Assembly (NCBI GenBank): GCA_016284875.1
Contig: JAEEPS010000001.1
Location: forward strand, 62,001-126,000
Reading direction: 5' to 3'
Length of the DNA: 64,000 bases
Source: Salinivirgaceae bacterium
GTDB taxonomy: Bacteria > Bacteroidota > Bacteroidia > Bacteroidales > SZUA-534
Part shown: positions 25,485-34,972 of the stretch, one piece after another
How the letters are laid out: each line of letters starts with the position of its first letter
Numbering within the stretch: position 1 is the stretch's first letter
Program-made: the position numbers and the translations under genes
Notes under the pieces: model-generated
The model's input: only the letters and a program-made list of their open reading frames with translations
Databases searched by the model: none
Told to the model about the DNA's origin: nothing

Positions 25485-28199
25485 TTATGCCTCTTTGTTA
25501 AGAATCTCGTTTATCTCCTTGCTTGCTATTTCCCAATCTGACTTAACCGAATCAAAAATCTTCGGAATAGAAGTCAGGTTTCTGTCTTCGTCAATCAGTT
25601 TTATAATTGTATCCAAAGAATTGTACATCTGTTTCAAATCCAAATAGTTGGCTTTAGTCATCAGAGATTTTGCTTCAACCTTCAAAACCTTGTAATTGCG
25701 GTTTTTGATGAAGTCGCTCATGTCGGCTATTTGCTTTGGAATCTGCTCGTTGTAGCGCTTAAGAATGGTCTCGATTTTTTCAGTGTCGTTTTTATACACC
25801 AAGTTCAAATGCGCCAGATTCACAAGCCGCTGGTCTTCCTCACTTTCCGTTTTATTCAATTGTTTCTTTATCTCGTCAGGAATGAATCCGTCTTGAATCA
25901 TTTGAATCTGATTCTCAATCTTTTTCTCTTCAGTTATATCAATGAACACCACCAAAACTTCGGTAACCGTATTAGTGGATGAATCAGTGACTGGTATCAT
26001 TTTTTCACGAAGCCATTTTTCCTTTTTGCCATCGTTTACCAGTTCCTCTGTCTCCATGGTTTTGCCTCCAAGCAGGTCTTCCCAAAGACGATTATGATAA
26101 AGCTGCTCTTTTTCATTCATAATCAAAGAGCCCTTGTGGCGCTTGCCTATAACATTTTCGCGTTTGGCTTTTGTCAGTTTCAAATATTCGTCGTTGACTT
26201 CAGTGATGCGCTGGTTTGTGTCGAAAATGGCCATCGGGACGGTATCGTGATAACCTTCGATGATGGATGTCAGTTCCTCCTCTTTCTGAGTCTGCTCCTC
26301 TTGGGTGGCCTGCATTTCCTCCATGTTCTGCCGGATTTCTTCCTCCTGCTGCTCAAGCACTTCGGCCTGATGTTTCGATTTCTCGAGCAACCGCGCTGTC
26401 TGTCCGTTGATTTCAACTGTTGATATGGTCGACGCTATATTCTCCGCCAGTTTTTCAACAAACGCAATCTGATAAGGTTGGATAATCTTGAACGAGTATA
26501 ATTCAATGATTCCTGCCAGGTTCTTGTTGTAGATGAGCGGCACAACTAATACAGATTTAGGCAGTGCCTTGCCCAATCCCGAACTAATTTTGTCAGTATC
26601 TGTCGGTATTTCGCTAATGAAAATTGTTTCTTTTTCAAGGTATGCACGGCCGACAATTCCTTCGCCCGGAGCCACAAAATGAGTTTCCAGTTTTTCCTTG
26701 TCGAATCCCATAGAAGCAATCATCTCCACTCCCTCTCGGTCATTGGGCACGATGTAGAACGCTCCCATTTGAGAATCGAGATATAGGATAAGATTCTTGA
26801 TTATCTCTTCGGCAAGCACTTTCATGTTGTCGTTGTCGACACGTAAAACCTTGTTGAACAAGTTGATGCCGCTTGATGCCCAGTTAAGTTCCTCTTCTTC
26901 TGTTTTGCGAAGTTTTTCCTCTTCTTTGGCGTGGTCAAGGCTGTTCTTCATTTCGATGATGGCGTTTCCGAGGACATCTTTGTCGCTCAATGGCGAGAAT
27001 TTATAGTCGGAATTGCCGTTACCAATGTTCTCGGCAAATTTGGTTACCTGCAAAAGTCCGTCGACCACTTTGTTCGACGAGTCGGCCATCTGCCCAAGTT
27101 CATCATCGCTATTGATATCCATCTTCAATGCATCGTCGACCTGACCGAGTGAAAGTTTGTTGATGATGGCATTCACATTCTTTATCGGTGTTACTATCTT
27201 AACAGACAAGATGAAGATGATGATAGCCAGAATAATAAGACCGAAGATGATTACACGTGTAACGAATTTAAGCGATGTTCCAATTTGTGCATCTATCTCA
27301 CCCGCCGTGTGAGAAGTTATGAGTCTCCACTCGTTGTTCAGACCGGCAGGCGAAACGGTGATTGTAGAGAAATAAACACTGTCTAATCCTTTAGTGTTTT
27401 TCAAAACAAAATTGTCGCTATTCTTAACTGTCGCTCTGTATAATACTGAATCGATTTCTTCAAATTTTAAACCAACCAAATCGGCATTGGGGTAACCGAT
27501 AATTGTGTTTCCGCCCGAAACAATAACAATGTTTTGCTGATTTTTCGTGATAGTTGTGTCAATAAACTGACAAATGGCGTTAAGGTTCACATCGGCGCTC
27601 AACACTCCAACGAATCCGCTTTCATCTTCAATAGGAACGGCTATTGATGATTTTACGTAACGCTTTGTTGATGAGCCGTCGGGAATAAAAAGTTCCGGTT
27701 CAGAAAGAATGGCTTTTTCACTATTTTTCACCTCGTAAAAGGTTCCAACAGGATTCTCAAAATCATAATCATAGTCTTTAATATCCAGCCTTGTTCCCAA
27801 CGACGTGTTTTGCGCAATTATCGAGCGGCGTCCGTTGACTGAGGATGAAGGAATGAACTTGTTGTCGAAACTTACCCACGCATAAGACAGCAATTGATTG
27901 CTGCCGCATATGCTCCGCATCATGTTTTTGTAGATTTCCTCATTGTTGTCATATCCATTGGACAACGATGATTCAATAGACGATTTCAGCGTAAGAAGTT
28001 CCTGATATTCGCTGCTCATAATATTTGAAACAGATACGGCAATATTGCCCAGCATGCTGGCATCACGCTTTGATACGTTCTCAATTATTGACGCCTTGAA
28101 TTGTTTGTTAATTATGTTTGCAGCAAAAAATATTACCAAAAATACGGTACTCAGCACCAGCGCAAGAACTCTGTAACTTAAACGAACCCTAATTTTCAT
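25485..28199 (-). CDS. Membrane sensor: Cache, HAMP, GAF, coiled coil, PAS and a degenerate HPt-like end
   Basis: Paralogue of the next gene. From the ATG at 28199 (904 residues; numbering here counts from the longer frame start at 28226): TM about 17-38, Cache domain, TM about 318-342, HAMP, GAF about 455-600, coiled coil EEEIRQNMEEMQATQEEQTQKEE, PAS about 640-765. After it come about 110 helical residues, NLVYKNDTEKIETILKRY ... LKVEAKSLMTKANYLDLKQM, which match the layout of an HPt domain (AHxLKGxxxxLG) but with Lys 853 where the phosphorylated His would be. No kinase domain. I infer a non-phosphorylatable HPt fold that may bind a response regulator. The start at 28199 is supported by the basic-then-hydrophobic N terminus. 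Confidence 0.78.
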   Translation of the reverse strand: MKIRVRLSYRVLALVLSTVFLVIFFAANIINKQFKASIIENVSKRDASMLGNIAVSVSNIMSSEYQELLTLKSSIESSLSNGYDNNEEIYKNMMRSICGSNQLLSYAWVSFDNKFIPSSSVNGRRSIIAQNTSLGTRLDIKDYDYDFENPVGTFYEVKNSEKAILSEPELFIPDGSSTKRYVKSSIAVPIEDESGFVGVLSADVNLNAICQFIDTTITKNQQNIVIVSGGNTIIGYPNADLVGLKFEEIDSVLYRATVKNSDNFVLKNTKGLDSVYFSTITVSPAGLNNEWRLITSHTAGEIDAQIGTSLKFVTRVIIFGLIILAIIIFILSVKIVTPIKNVNAIINKLSLGQVDDALKMDINSDDELGQMADSSNKVVDGLLQVTKFAENIGNGNSDYKFSPLSDKDVLGNAIIEMKNSLDHAKEEEKLRKTEEEELNWASSGINLFNKVLRVDNDNMKVLAEEIIKNLILYLDSQMGAFYIVPNDREGVEMIASMGFDKEKLETHFVAPGEGIVGRAYLEKETIFISEIPTDTDKISSGLGKALPKSVLVVPLIYNKNLAGIIELYSFKIIQPYQIAFVEKLAENIASTISTVEINGQTARLLEKSKHQAEVLEQQEEEIRQNMEEMQATQEEQTQKEEELTSIIEGYHDTVPMAIFDTNQRITEVNDEYLKLTKAKRENVIGKRHKGSLIMNEKEQLYHNRLWEDLLGGKTMETEELVNDGKKEKWLREKMIPVTDSSTNTVTEVLVVFIDITEEKKIENQIQMIQDGFIPDEIKKQLNKTESEEDQRLVNLAHLNLVYKNDTEKIETILKRYNEQIPKQIADMSDFIKNRNYKVLKVEAKSLMTKANYLDLKQMYNSLDTIIKLIDEDRNLTSIPKIFDSVKSDWEIASKEINEILNKEA

Positions 28200-28236
28200 A
28201 ATCCTGTTTTTATCCTTATAACACAACGCAGAATTG

Positions 28237-28255
28237 CTTTTGCAACGCGCAAAAG
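28237..28255. promoter_or_regulatory. Inverted repeat before the sensor pair
   Basis: CTTTTGC-AACGC-GCAAAAG is a perfect 7-bp inverted repeat about 38 bases upstream of the sensor start. No T-run follows, so it may be an operator or a leader hairpin rather than a terminator. Confidence 0.3.
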
Positions 28256-28481
28256 TCTCCTACCAAACCAAAAAATAAATATGAACATTTTTTTTAAACA
28301 ACCACTCAAAAAAACAATGTTTTTTTTGTCTCGATCAACAATATCTATGAATTGCCATATCGTGGCAAAAACATTGCTTTTACCTTTACTTGCAATGATT
28401 TACTATAATAGTTTGGAAAAGTGGCTGTTATGTGAAATAAAATGAGAGAAGGCTGTGTTTAACACTTGACAACCTCAACCA

Positions 28482-28952
28482 TCAATAGTTTCCTACAAAG
28501 GAAATCACTGCGGCAGCGCAACCCTCTTTGCCATCGGCGAATGAGAGCGATATGTAGTAAACCTGCGTCTTGGCGCAGAAGAAGTCGAAACTGTTGTATG
28601 ACATTCCGTCCGACTCATCGTAATTGCTGCCGTAGAATTTGGTGAAATCGTAGAGTTTCAGCACAATCTGATCAGTGCAAGCCGAATCGGACCTAACTGT
28701 GAAACGGTAATGCGAGCCTTTATTGAGAAGGATTGAGAATTCCTCTTTTTTCTTTTTCGCGGTGGCCACAGGCTCCAGGCGCACGCGGAAATCTTTCAGA
28801 TAAGTGGTATTTTCAACATCCTTCATCTTCATCACCTCATCTTTCAGTGCCAATCCGCATTGTGCCGATGCTGACTTCGCACCTGCGCACATAAGCACGC
28901 AAACACCTGCTACTGCGCACAATCTGAATATCGTTTTTCTGATGCTGACCAT
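28482..28952 (-). CDS. Small secreted protein of unknown function
   Basis: Not recognised. The 156 residues have a signal peptide (basic start, hydrophobic core to about residue 31, ending GAKSASAQ), and a mature part with three to four cysteines, a Lys-rich stretch TAKKKKEEF and beta-strand patterns (HYRFTVRS, IVLKLYDF, VYYISLSFADG). This could be a small beta-sandwich domain. It has its own promoter. Confidence 0.6.
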   Translation of the reverse strand: MVSIRKTIFRLCAVAGVCVLMCAGAKSASAQCGLALKDEVMKMKDVENTTYLKDFRVRLEPVATAKKKKEEFSILLNKGSHYRFTVRSDSACTDQIVLKLYDFTKFYGSNYDESDGMSYNSFDFFCAKTQVYYISLSFADGKEGCAAAVISFVGNY

Positions 28953-28973
28953 TACTCTGGTTTATTTCGGCCG

Positions 28974-28981
28974 CAAAGGTA
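28974..28981 (-). promoter_or_regulatory. Promoter box of the small secreted protein
   Basis: TACCTTTG on the minus strand is an exact TAnnTTTG box, 21 bases before the ATG at 28952, with GTTTC about 17 bases further upstream at the -33 position. Confidence 0.6.
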
Positions 28982-29117
28982 CAAAAAAGATATTTGCCTG
29001 AAACGCTCTTTTGAGTGAAAAATTGGCGCTGAATTTCGACGGAAATTTACCGCCGCTTCCAAACACAAATCCAACACCTATCCACTAGTGCCTAGTGCCT
29101 GATTCCTAATGCCTCAC

Positions 29118-30230
29118 CTACTCATCCCCAAACTCCCTCAGATAAGCCTTGATGAAATCGTTGAGTTCGCCATCCAAGACGGCCTGCACGTTTGATGTTT
29201 CGTAGCCTGTGCGCACGTCTTTCACCAGTTTGTAGGGGTGCAGCACGTATGAGCGGATTTGCGAGCCCCACTCAATTTTCTTCTTGCCAGCCTCAACTTT
29301 GTTGGTCTCGATGCGGCGCTTCTCCAACTCCAGATTGTAGAGTTGCGATTTGAGCAGTCGCAGGGCGTTCTCACGGTTCTTCGGTTGGTCGCGGGTTTCG
29401 GTGTTCTCGATTGAAATCTCGTCGTCCTCACCTGTGACAGGGTTTTTGAACTTGTAGTGCAGGCGCACGCCCGACTCCACCTTGTTCACGTTCTGACCGC
29501 CAGCGCCGCTTGAGCGGAAGGTGTCCCACGACAGGTTTGCGGGGTTGATGTTTATCTCAATATCGTCGTCGATTGACGGGGTTACAAACACCGATGAGAA
29601 CGATGTCTGCCGCTTGCCCTGCGCGTTGAATGGCGATATGCGCACCAGGCGGTGCACGCCGTTCTCGCTCTTCAGGTAGCCGTAGGCGTACTCGCCCTCG
29701 AACTCCAGAGTGACGGTTTTCACGCCAGCCTCATCGCCAGGCAGGAAGTTCTGCTCGCGCACCTTGTAGCCGTTTTTCTCGCCCCAGCGGATGTACATTC
29801 GCATCAGCATCTCGGTCCAGTCCTGACTCTCGGTGCCGCCCGCGCCCGCGTTCAGTTTCACAATGGCGCTCATCTTGTCCTCCTCGCGGCGCAGCATATT
29901 GCGTGATTCAGCCGACTCCACTTTTTCCAAAGCCGCGGCGTATTGCGCGTCAACTTCCTCCTCGGTGCTCTCGCCCAAAGCGTAGAAATCCATCAGCACC
30001 TGAAGGTCGTCGGTGGCCGATTTGGCGTCGTTGTAGCAGGCAATCCAACTCTTGATGCCGTTGATTTTCTTCAGTTGGGCCTCCGCCTTTTTGGGGTCGT
30101 CCCAGAAATCGGGCGCCTGACTTTTCTGCTGCTCCTCGTCGAGTTCCACAAGACGGCTGTCGATGTCGAGATGCTTGCGCAGTGCCTCAACGCGGCTGAT
30201 AAGGTCTTTTTGTTGTTCGGGTAGTACCAT
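29118..30230 (-). CDS. prfB: Peptide chain release factor 2, read without a frameshift
   Basis: Recognises UGA and UAA stop codons and frees the peptide. Seen in 370 residues: the GGQ loop RSSGAGGQNVNKVESG at about 237-252, and the stop-recognition SPF motif in RISPFNAQGKRQ. Many prfB genes need a +1 frameshift at an in-frame UGA after the LRxxL helix. Here the same place reads LRKHLDIDS with CTC GAC and no TGA, so the protein is made in one frame and that autoregulation is absent. The gene's own stop is TAG, which RF2 does not read. It follows rodA after a gap with intergenic repeats. Confidence 0.95.
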   Translation of the reverse strand: MVLPEQQKDLISRVEALRKHLDIDSRLVELDEEQQKSQAPDFWDDPKKAEAQLKKINGIKSWIACYNDAKSATDDLQVLMDFYALGESTEEEVDAQYAAALEKVESAESRNMLRREEDKMSAIVKLNAGAGGTESQDWTEMLMRMYIRWGEKNGYKVREQNFLPGDEAGVKTVTLEFEGEYAYGYLKSENGVHRLVRISPFNAQGKRQTSFSSVFVTPSIDDDIEININPANLSWDTFRSSGAGGQNVNKVESGVRLHYKFKNPVTGEDDEISIENTETRDQPKNRENALRLLKSQLYNLELEKRRIETNKVEAGKKKIEWGSQIRSYVLHPYKLVKDVRTGYETSNVQAVLDGELNDFIKAYLREFGDE

Positions 30231-30250
30231 TGTATTTTTGTTTAATTGTT

Positions 30251-30292
30251 TAATCGGTGAATCGTTTAAAAGTTGAGTCGCTTCGCTGTTGA
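30251..30292. repeat. Copy 2 of a roughly 40-bp intergenic repeat
   Basis: TAATCGGTGAATCGTTTAAA followed by AGTTGAGTCGCTTCGCTGTT matches 13482-13523 with about four differences, same orientation. Followed by runs of CTAAACTTTCTAAACC-type sequence to 30345. No gene lies between rodA and prfB. Confidence 0.6.
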
Positions 30293-30375
30293 GTTTTCCT
30301 AATATCTAAACTTTCTAAACCTTCTAAACTTTCTCAACATTCTATTTCCAACTCATAACTCCTAATTCCTAACTG

Positions 30376-31800
30376 TCACGTTATCAACTCCATCCTATTG
30401 CAATCCAACTTCAGGAAGATGAACAGCAGCATTGTGAAGCCCCAGAGCGACGAGCCGCCGTAACTGAAGAACGGCAGCGGAATGCCGATGACGGGCGCAA
30501 TGCCGATGGTCATCCCGACGTTCACCGCAATGTGGAAGAAGAATATCGACGCCACACAATAGCCGTAGATTCGGCTGAACTTTGATTTCTGCCGTTCGGC
30601 CAGCACCAAGAGCCGCACAAGCAGCGTCAGGAACAAAAGCAGCAGCAGCGTGGTGCCCATAAAGCCCCATTCCTCGCCAATGGTGCAGAAGATGAAGTCG
30701 GTGCTCTGCTCGGGCACGAACTTGAATTTGGTCTGCGTGCCTTGCAGATAGCCCTTGCCCGTCAGGCCGCCCGAGCCGATGGCAATCATTGATTGGTTCA
30801 CGTTGTAGCCCGCGCCCTGAAGGTCAACCTCGATGCCCAGCAGGTGGTTGATGCGGGCGCGTTGGTGAGCGGCCAGCACGTTGTCGAAGAAATATCCCAC
30901 CGAGAAAGTGAAGCCGATTGAAGCCACGGCAATGCCGATGACGGCCGCAATCTTGCCCAGTTTGTGGCGGTAGGTGTAGTAGAGATAGTACGGAATGGCC
31001 AGCCCGAAACCGATGAGCAGCGGCACGTATTTAGGCCACTGCGGCGCAAGCCATCGACACAGACCGAAAGCGGCGGCGGTGGTTACGAGCAGTATCAGGA
31101 AACTGATTCCCAACTCTTTATGGTTGTCGCGAAGCACAAAGAACGCCACAAACGCCAGCGCCTCAATCACAATCAGAATAATGTGCAACTCAAACAGCAG
31201 CGACAGCACAAACAGCAGCGCCATCAGCAGCCCAAGAATGAACAGAATCGGCTTCATCCCCTCGCGGAAATAGGCAATCAGCAGCGCCGCGAACACCAGC
31301 GCCGAGCCCGTGTCGTTCTGCAAAAGAATGAACGCCGACGGCAGAAAGCAGATGCCGAAAACAATCATCATCGACTTGAAACTCTCGGGCCTGAAATGGT
31401 AGCGCGACATATATTTTGCCAGCGTGAGCGATGCCGCTATTTTGGCGAACTCGGCAGGCTGCACCTGAATGGGGCCCAGCACAATCCACGATTTGGCGCC
31501 GTTCACCGTCGAGCCGAAGAGCAGCACCGAGAGCAGAATGAGCATCAGCGCGCCATAGATGAGTTCGGCGAACGTTGAGTAGAACTTGCTGTCGATGACC
31601 AGCACCACAATGGCGATGACCACCGCCGCGCCAATCCAAATCATTTGGCGGCCGTAACGCGTTGCCATACTGAAACTTGCGTGGTCGGCCGAGTACGACG
31701 CCGAGTAGATGTTGAACCAGCCCAGGGTGATGAGCACCAGATAGAGTATCACCGTGAACCAATCGATGTTTTGTAATATGCTGCTACCTCGTTGTTCCAT
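30376..31800 (-). CDS. rodA: Rod-shape SEDS glycosyltransferase RodA
   Basis: Polymerises lipid II into glycan strands for cell elongation, paired with PBP2. Seen in 474 residues: about ten membrane segments, the SEDS motifs QPAEFAKIA, NDTGSALVF, GIEVDLQGAGYNVNQSMIAIGSGGLTGKG region, TDFIFCTIGEEWGF and the end block PVIGIPLPFFSYGGSS. Longer than E. coli RodA because of extra residues between central helices (about 215-290). Overlaps the end of mrdA by 17 bases, so they are translationally coupled. Last gene of the mre operon. Confidence 0.96.
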   Translation of the reverse strand: MEQRGSSILQNIDWFTVILYLVLITLGWFNIYSASYSADHASFSMATRYGRQMIWIGAAVVIAIVVLVIDSKFYSTFAELIYGALMLILLSVLLFGSTVNGAKSWIVLGPIQVQPAEFAKIAASLTLAKYMSRYHFRPESFKSMMIVFGICFLPSAFILLQNDTGSALVFAALLIAYFREGMKPILFILGLLMALLFVLSLLFELHIILIVIEALAFVAFFVLRDNHKELGISFLILLVTTAAAFGLCRWLAPQWPKYVPLLIGFGLAIPYYLYYTYRHKLGKIAAVIGIAVASIGFTFSVGYFFDNVLAAHQRARINHLLGIEVDLQGAGYNVNQSMIAIGSGGLTGKGYLQGTQTKFKFVPEQSTDFIFCTIGEEWGFMGTTLLLLLFLTLLVRLLVLAERQKSKFSRIYGYCVASIFFFHIAVNVGMTIGIAPVIGIPLPFFSYGGSSLWGFTMLLFIFLKLDCNRMELIT

Positions 31801-33619
31801 TGATTAAATCCATTGATAACATTCGTTTTTCGAGCCACGGCCGCGTCACAGTGTCGGTCAGATAGCGTTCAATCATCAGACTTGCTATTGGCGCCGCGTA
31901 CGAAGCGCCGAAACCAGCGTTCTCAACATACACGGCGATGGCAATCTGCGGATTCTCGCGCGGGGCGAAGGCCATAAAAATCGAGTGGTCCTTGCCGTGC
32001 GGGTTCTCGGCCGTGCCCGTCTTTCCGCACACGTCGATTCCGCGGATGGCAGCCACACCAGCCGTGCCGCCCGTGGGCGAGTTCACAGCGCGGTACATTC
32101 CCTCGATTATAATCGGGAAGTAGGTTGTGTCGATGTCGGTGTAGTGCGGCTCGCGGAAGCGGTCAAGAATGCTGTTGTCGCCTTCGCGAATCTCTTTCAC
32201 AATGTGCGGCGTGAAGTAGTGGCCGCAGTTGGCGATGGTCGATGCCAGATTGGCAATCTGCACAGGCGTGAGCAGTAATTCGCCTTGTCCGATTGCATTT
32301 GAAACAATATAACTCGATTTCAAACGTCCCTTGCCATACACGCGGTCGTAGAAACTCAATGTGGGCACGTAGCCAGCCACCTCGTATGGCAGGTCAACGC
32401 CCAACTTCGAGCCGAAGCCGAATGATGTGGCGTGTTTGCGCCAAACGTTGAAAGCAGAGTCGATGTTCGGAAACTTTGGATTGTCGAGAAGTGCGCGGTA
32501 ATCAGCCGCAAAAAACGCGTTGCACGAGTGCTGCAGTGCCGACACCACGTTCAGCGGACTCTCGTGCCCGTGGCAGTTCATATGGACACGCCCGACGTGG
32601 TATCCGTAATGACAACCGTAATAGGTATACAAACCGTTTATTGTTCCTTCCTGAAGTCCAATCAGCGCGTTTACGGTTTTGAATGTCGAACCAGGCGGAT
32701 AGCGCGCCTGCAGCGGGCGGCAGAAGAGCGGGTTCAGTGAGTCGGCGCGAAGTTGCTTGTAGTTGGCCGAGCGCTCACGCCCCACAAGCAGCCCAGGGTC
32801 GTAGGTGGGGGCCGAAACAATGGCCAGAATCTCGCCCGTGGCAGGTTCAATGGCCACAATCGAGCCAATCTTGTTCTGCATCAGGCGCTCGCCGTACTCT
32901 TGCAGGCGGGCGTCGAGCGTGAGTGTTATGTCGTGGCCGTTGACAGCCAGAGTGTCGTAGATGCCGTTTTTGTATTGTCCCTTGATGCGGTTGTGCACGT
33001 CCACCATAAAAATCTCGACGCCCTTCTTGCCGCGCAGTTGTTCCTCATACATTCTTTCCACGCCGCTGATGCCGATGTAGTCGCCCGACTTGTAGTAACT
33101 GTCGTTCTGCGCCGTCTTGTCGTCAACCTCGCCCACATAGCCGAACGTGTGCGCGGCAATGTTGTGCGGATAGATGCGCAGACTTCGCGTTTGAGCGTAG
33201 AAGCCCTTGAATTGGTACAGATTCTCTTGGAAAGCGCCGTACTGCTCGGCCGAAATCTGCTCAAGAAACGTCGATGGCTTGTAGTAAGAGTAGCGTTTCG
33301 CTTTGCGCAGACGCTTGTCAACCTGCTCTTTGTCGATGCCCAGAAGTTGGCAGAACAGCGCTGTGTCGAACTCGTGCAGTTGGTTGGGCGTCACCATCAG
33401 GTCGTAGGCCGCCTGATTGTGCACCAGAAGCACGCCGTTGCGGTCGTACATCAGGCCGCGGGCGGGATATTGCGTCACATAGCGCAGCACGTTGTTCGAA
33501 GCCGACATCTTATACGATTGGTCAACCACCTGAAGAAAGAACAATCGGCCTATGTAGATGAGAATGATTAAAGCAAACAAACCACCTACCACGAAACATC
33601 GCTGACGGAACGGGTTCAT
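31784..33619 (-). CDS. mrdA: Penicillin-binding protein 2 (transpeptidase)
   Basis: Class B PBP that crosslinks peptidoglycan in elongation. Seen in 611 residues: an N-terminal TM (about 9-29), the PBP dimer domain from RGLMYDRNGVLLVHNQA, and the transpeptidase domain with SxxK in PGSTFKTV (Ser about 313), SCN in LQHSCNAFF and the KTG motif CGKTGTAENPHG at about 528-539. Overlaps mreD by 4 bases and rodA by 17. Confidence 0.96.
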   Translation of the reverse strand: MNPFRQRCFVVGGLFALIILIYIGRLFFLQVVDQSYKMSASNNVLRYVTQYPARGLMYDRNGVLLVHNQAAYDLMVTPNQLHEFDTALFCQLLGIDKEQVDKRLRKAKRYSYYKPSTFLEQISAEQYGAFQENLYQFKGFYAQTRSLRIYPHNIAAHTFGYVGEVDDKTAQNDSYYKSGDYIGISGVERMYEEQLRGKKGVEIFMVDVHNRIKGQYKNGIYDTLAVNGHDITLTLDARLQEYGERLMQNKIGSIVAIEPATGEILAIVSAPTYDPGLLVGRERSANYKQLRADSLNPLFCRPLQARYPPGSTFKTVNALIGLQEGTINGLYTYYGCHYGYHVGRVHMNCHGHESPLNVVSALQHSCNAFFAADYRALLDNPKFPNIDSAFNVWRKHATSFGFGSKLGVDLPYEVAGYVPTLSFYDRVYGKGRLKSSYIVSNAIGQGELLLTPVQIANLASTIANCGHYFTPHIVKEIREGDNSILDRFREPHYTDIDTTYFPIIIEGMYRAVNSPTGGTAGVAAIRGIDVCGKTGTAENPHGKDHSIFMAFAPRENPQIAIAVYVENAGFGASYAAPIASLMIERYLTDTVTRPWLEKRMLSMDLINGTTR

Positions 33620-34128
33620 TTGTTGCTACGTGTGAACAGAAATTGACTCAAAATGATAAGCAGCATTGTGAAGACGATGCTCAACAGAGCGCGCCACAGA
33701 ATCAGGTGCAGACTGCTGAATTTGAACGCCTCAACCACAAACAGGAACACGTGGTGGATGAGAACCACCATTAGGCTGTATTTCACAAACCAGCCCGTGC
33801 CGAAGATGCGGATATTGGGTGTGTCGGTCGGCTCAACCGTCTCGCGCGGCATCAGCGAGTCGAGCAGATATGGGCGCAGGAAACCAGCGAACACCGTTGC
33901 CGACGTATGAATACCAGGCGAGTTGCAGAACATATCAACGCTCAAACCCAGCGCAAACGAGAGCACGAGCGTCAGCCAGCCAGGCGTGCCGAACGGCAGC
34001 ATAATCACAAACAGAATGTAGAGATAGGGGTTGATGAAGCCGCCCAGTTGAACCTGATTCAGCACGCCCACCTGAAGCAGCACCAGCACCACAAAACGGA
34101 TAATATTTCGTATCAGCACGTTATTCAT
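33616..34128 (-). CDS. mreD: Rod shape-determining protein MreD
   Basis: Small membrane component of the elongasome. Seen in 170 residues: about five hydrophobic segments, with the helices VLLQVGVLNQVQLGG, PYLYILFVIMLPFG and LVLSFALGLSVDMFCNSPG characteristic of MreD in Bacteroidota. Its 3' end overlaps mrdA by 4 bases and its start overlaps mreC by 8. Position between mreC and mrdA supports the call as much as the sequence does. Confidence 0.92.
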   Translation of the reverse strand: MNNVLIRNIIRFVVLVLLQVGVLNQVQLGGFINPYLYILFVIMLPFGTPGWLTLVLSFALGLSVDMFCNSPGIHTSATVFAGFLRPYLLDSLMPRETVEPTDTPNIRIFGTGWFVKYSLMVVLIHHVFLFVVEAFKFSSLHLILWRALLSIVFTMLLIILSQFLFTRSNK

Positions 34129-34951
34129 TTTCCGACATTTCCTGTAGTTCCAACTGTTCCTTTTTCAGCAGATTGCGCACCACCTGAACGTTCGACAGCC
34201 GCTTGAAATCGACCGACAGCCGCACGCTTGCCGACATAAAGCCGTTCACGCCGTGCGCCGTCACCGATTCAACATTGCCAATCATCACCCCTTTCGGGAA
34301 AATGGTTGAGTAGCCGCTTGTTATCACCACATCGCCCTTGCGCACCGTGATGTGCCCAGGCAGGTCCTCAAGATTGGCAATGCGGTAGTCGCCGCCTTCC
34401 CAGCCCAGCGAGCCGAAGTAGCCGCTCTTTTCGAGCATTGCGCTGATTTTTAGGTTTTGGTTCAGCAGGCTGATGACCGACGAGAAATTGGGCGACACAG
34501 CCTTGACAACGCCCACCGCGCCCATTGCCGACACCACCGCCATTCCAGGCTCAACGCCGTGCTTGCTGCCGATGTCGAGCGTCAGAAAGTTATTGGCGCT
34601 CTTCACAGAGTTGCTGATGACGCGGCACGGCAGATACTCATACTGCTGCGTGTAAACCGAGTCGAAAGCCGTCTGCGCGGCCAGCGTGTCGATTTTCGAA
34701 CTTTCGGGCATCATTGTGCGCAGCCGCGCCAGTTCGTCGTTCAGTTCCTGATTGCGTTGGTTCAGGCTCAAGTAGTTGTTCACCGATGAGAAGACCGTGT
34801 TCACACGCCCCGCCACCGCCGCCGACGAGTTGATGAAACTCGTGTGTTGGTAACTGTTGTAGCGCACAACCATCACAAACGACACACTCTCAAGCAGTAT
34901 GAAGAGCAGCACGTAATGGTTTCGCAATATGAACAGAATCAGGTTTTTCAT
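34121..34951 (-). CDS. mreC: Rod shape-determining protein MreC
   Basis: Periplasmic bitopic protein that links MreB to the cell-wall enzymes. Seen in 276 residues: one TM (about 8-28), a coiled coil (LSLNQRNQELNDELARL), then two beta domains with VISNSVKSANNFLTLDIGSKHGVEPGMAVVSA-type motifs and a GDVVITSGYSTIFPKG block. In most Bacteroidota it follows mreB directly, but here a lipoprotein gene lies in between. Confidence 0.95.
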   Translation of the reverse strand: MKNLILFILRNHYVLLFILLESVSFVMVVRYNSYQHTSFINSSAAVAGRVNTVFSSVNNYLSLNQRNQELNDELARLRTMMPESSKIDTLAAQTAFDSVYTQQYEYLPCRVISNSVKSANNFLTLDIGSKHGVEPGMAVVSAMGAVGVVKAVSPNFSSVISLLNQNLKISAMLEKSGYFGSLGWEGGDYRIANLEDLPGHITVRKGDVVITSGYSTIFPKGVMIGNVESVTAHGVNGFMSASVRLSVDFKRLSNVQVVRNLLKKEQLELQEMSENE

Positions 34952-34972
34952 TTGCTTCGGTGCTTCAGAGAA

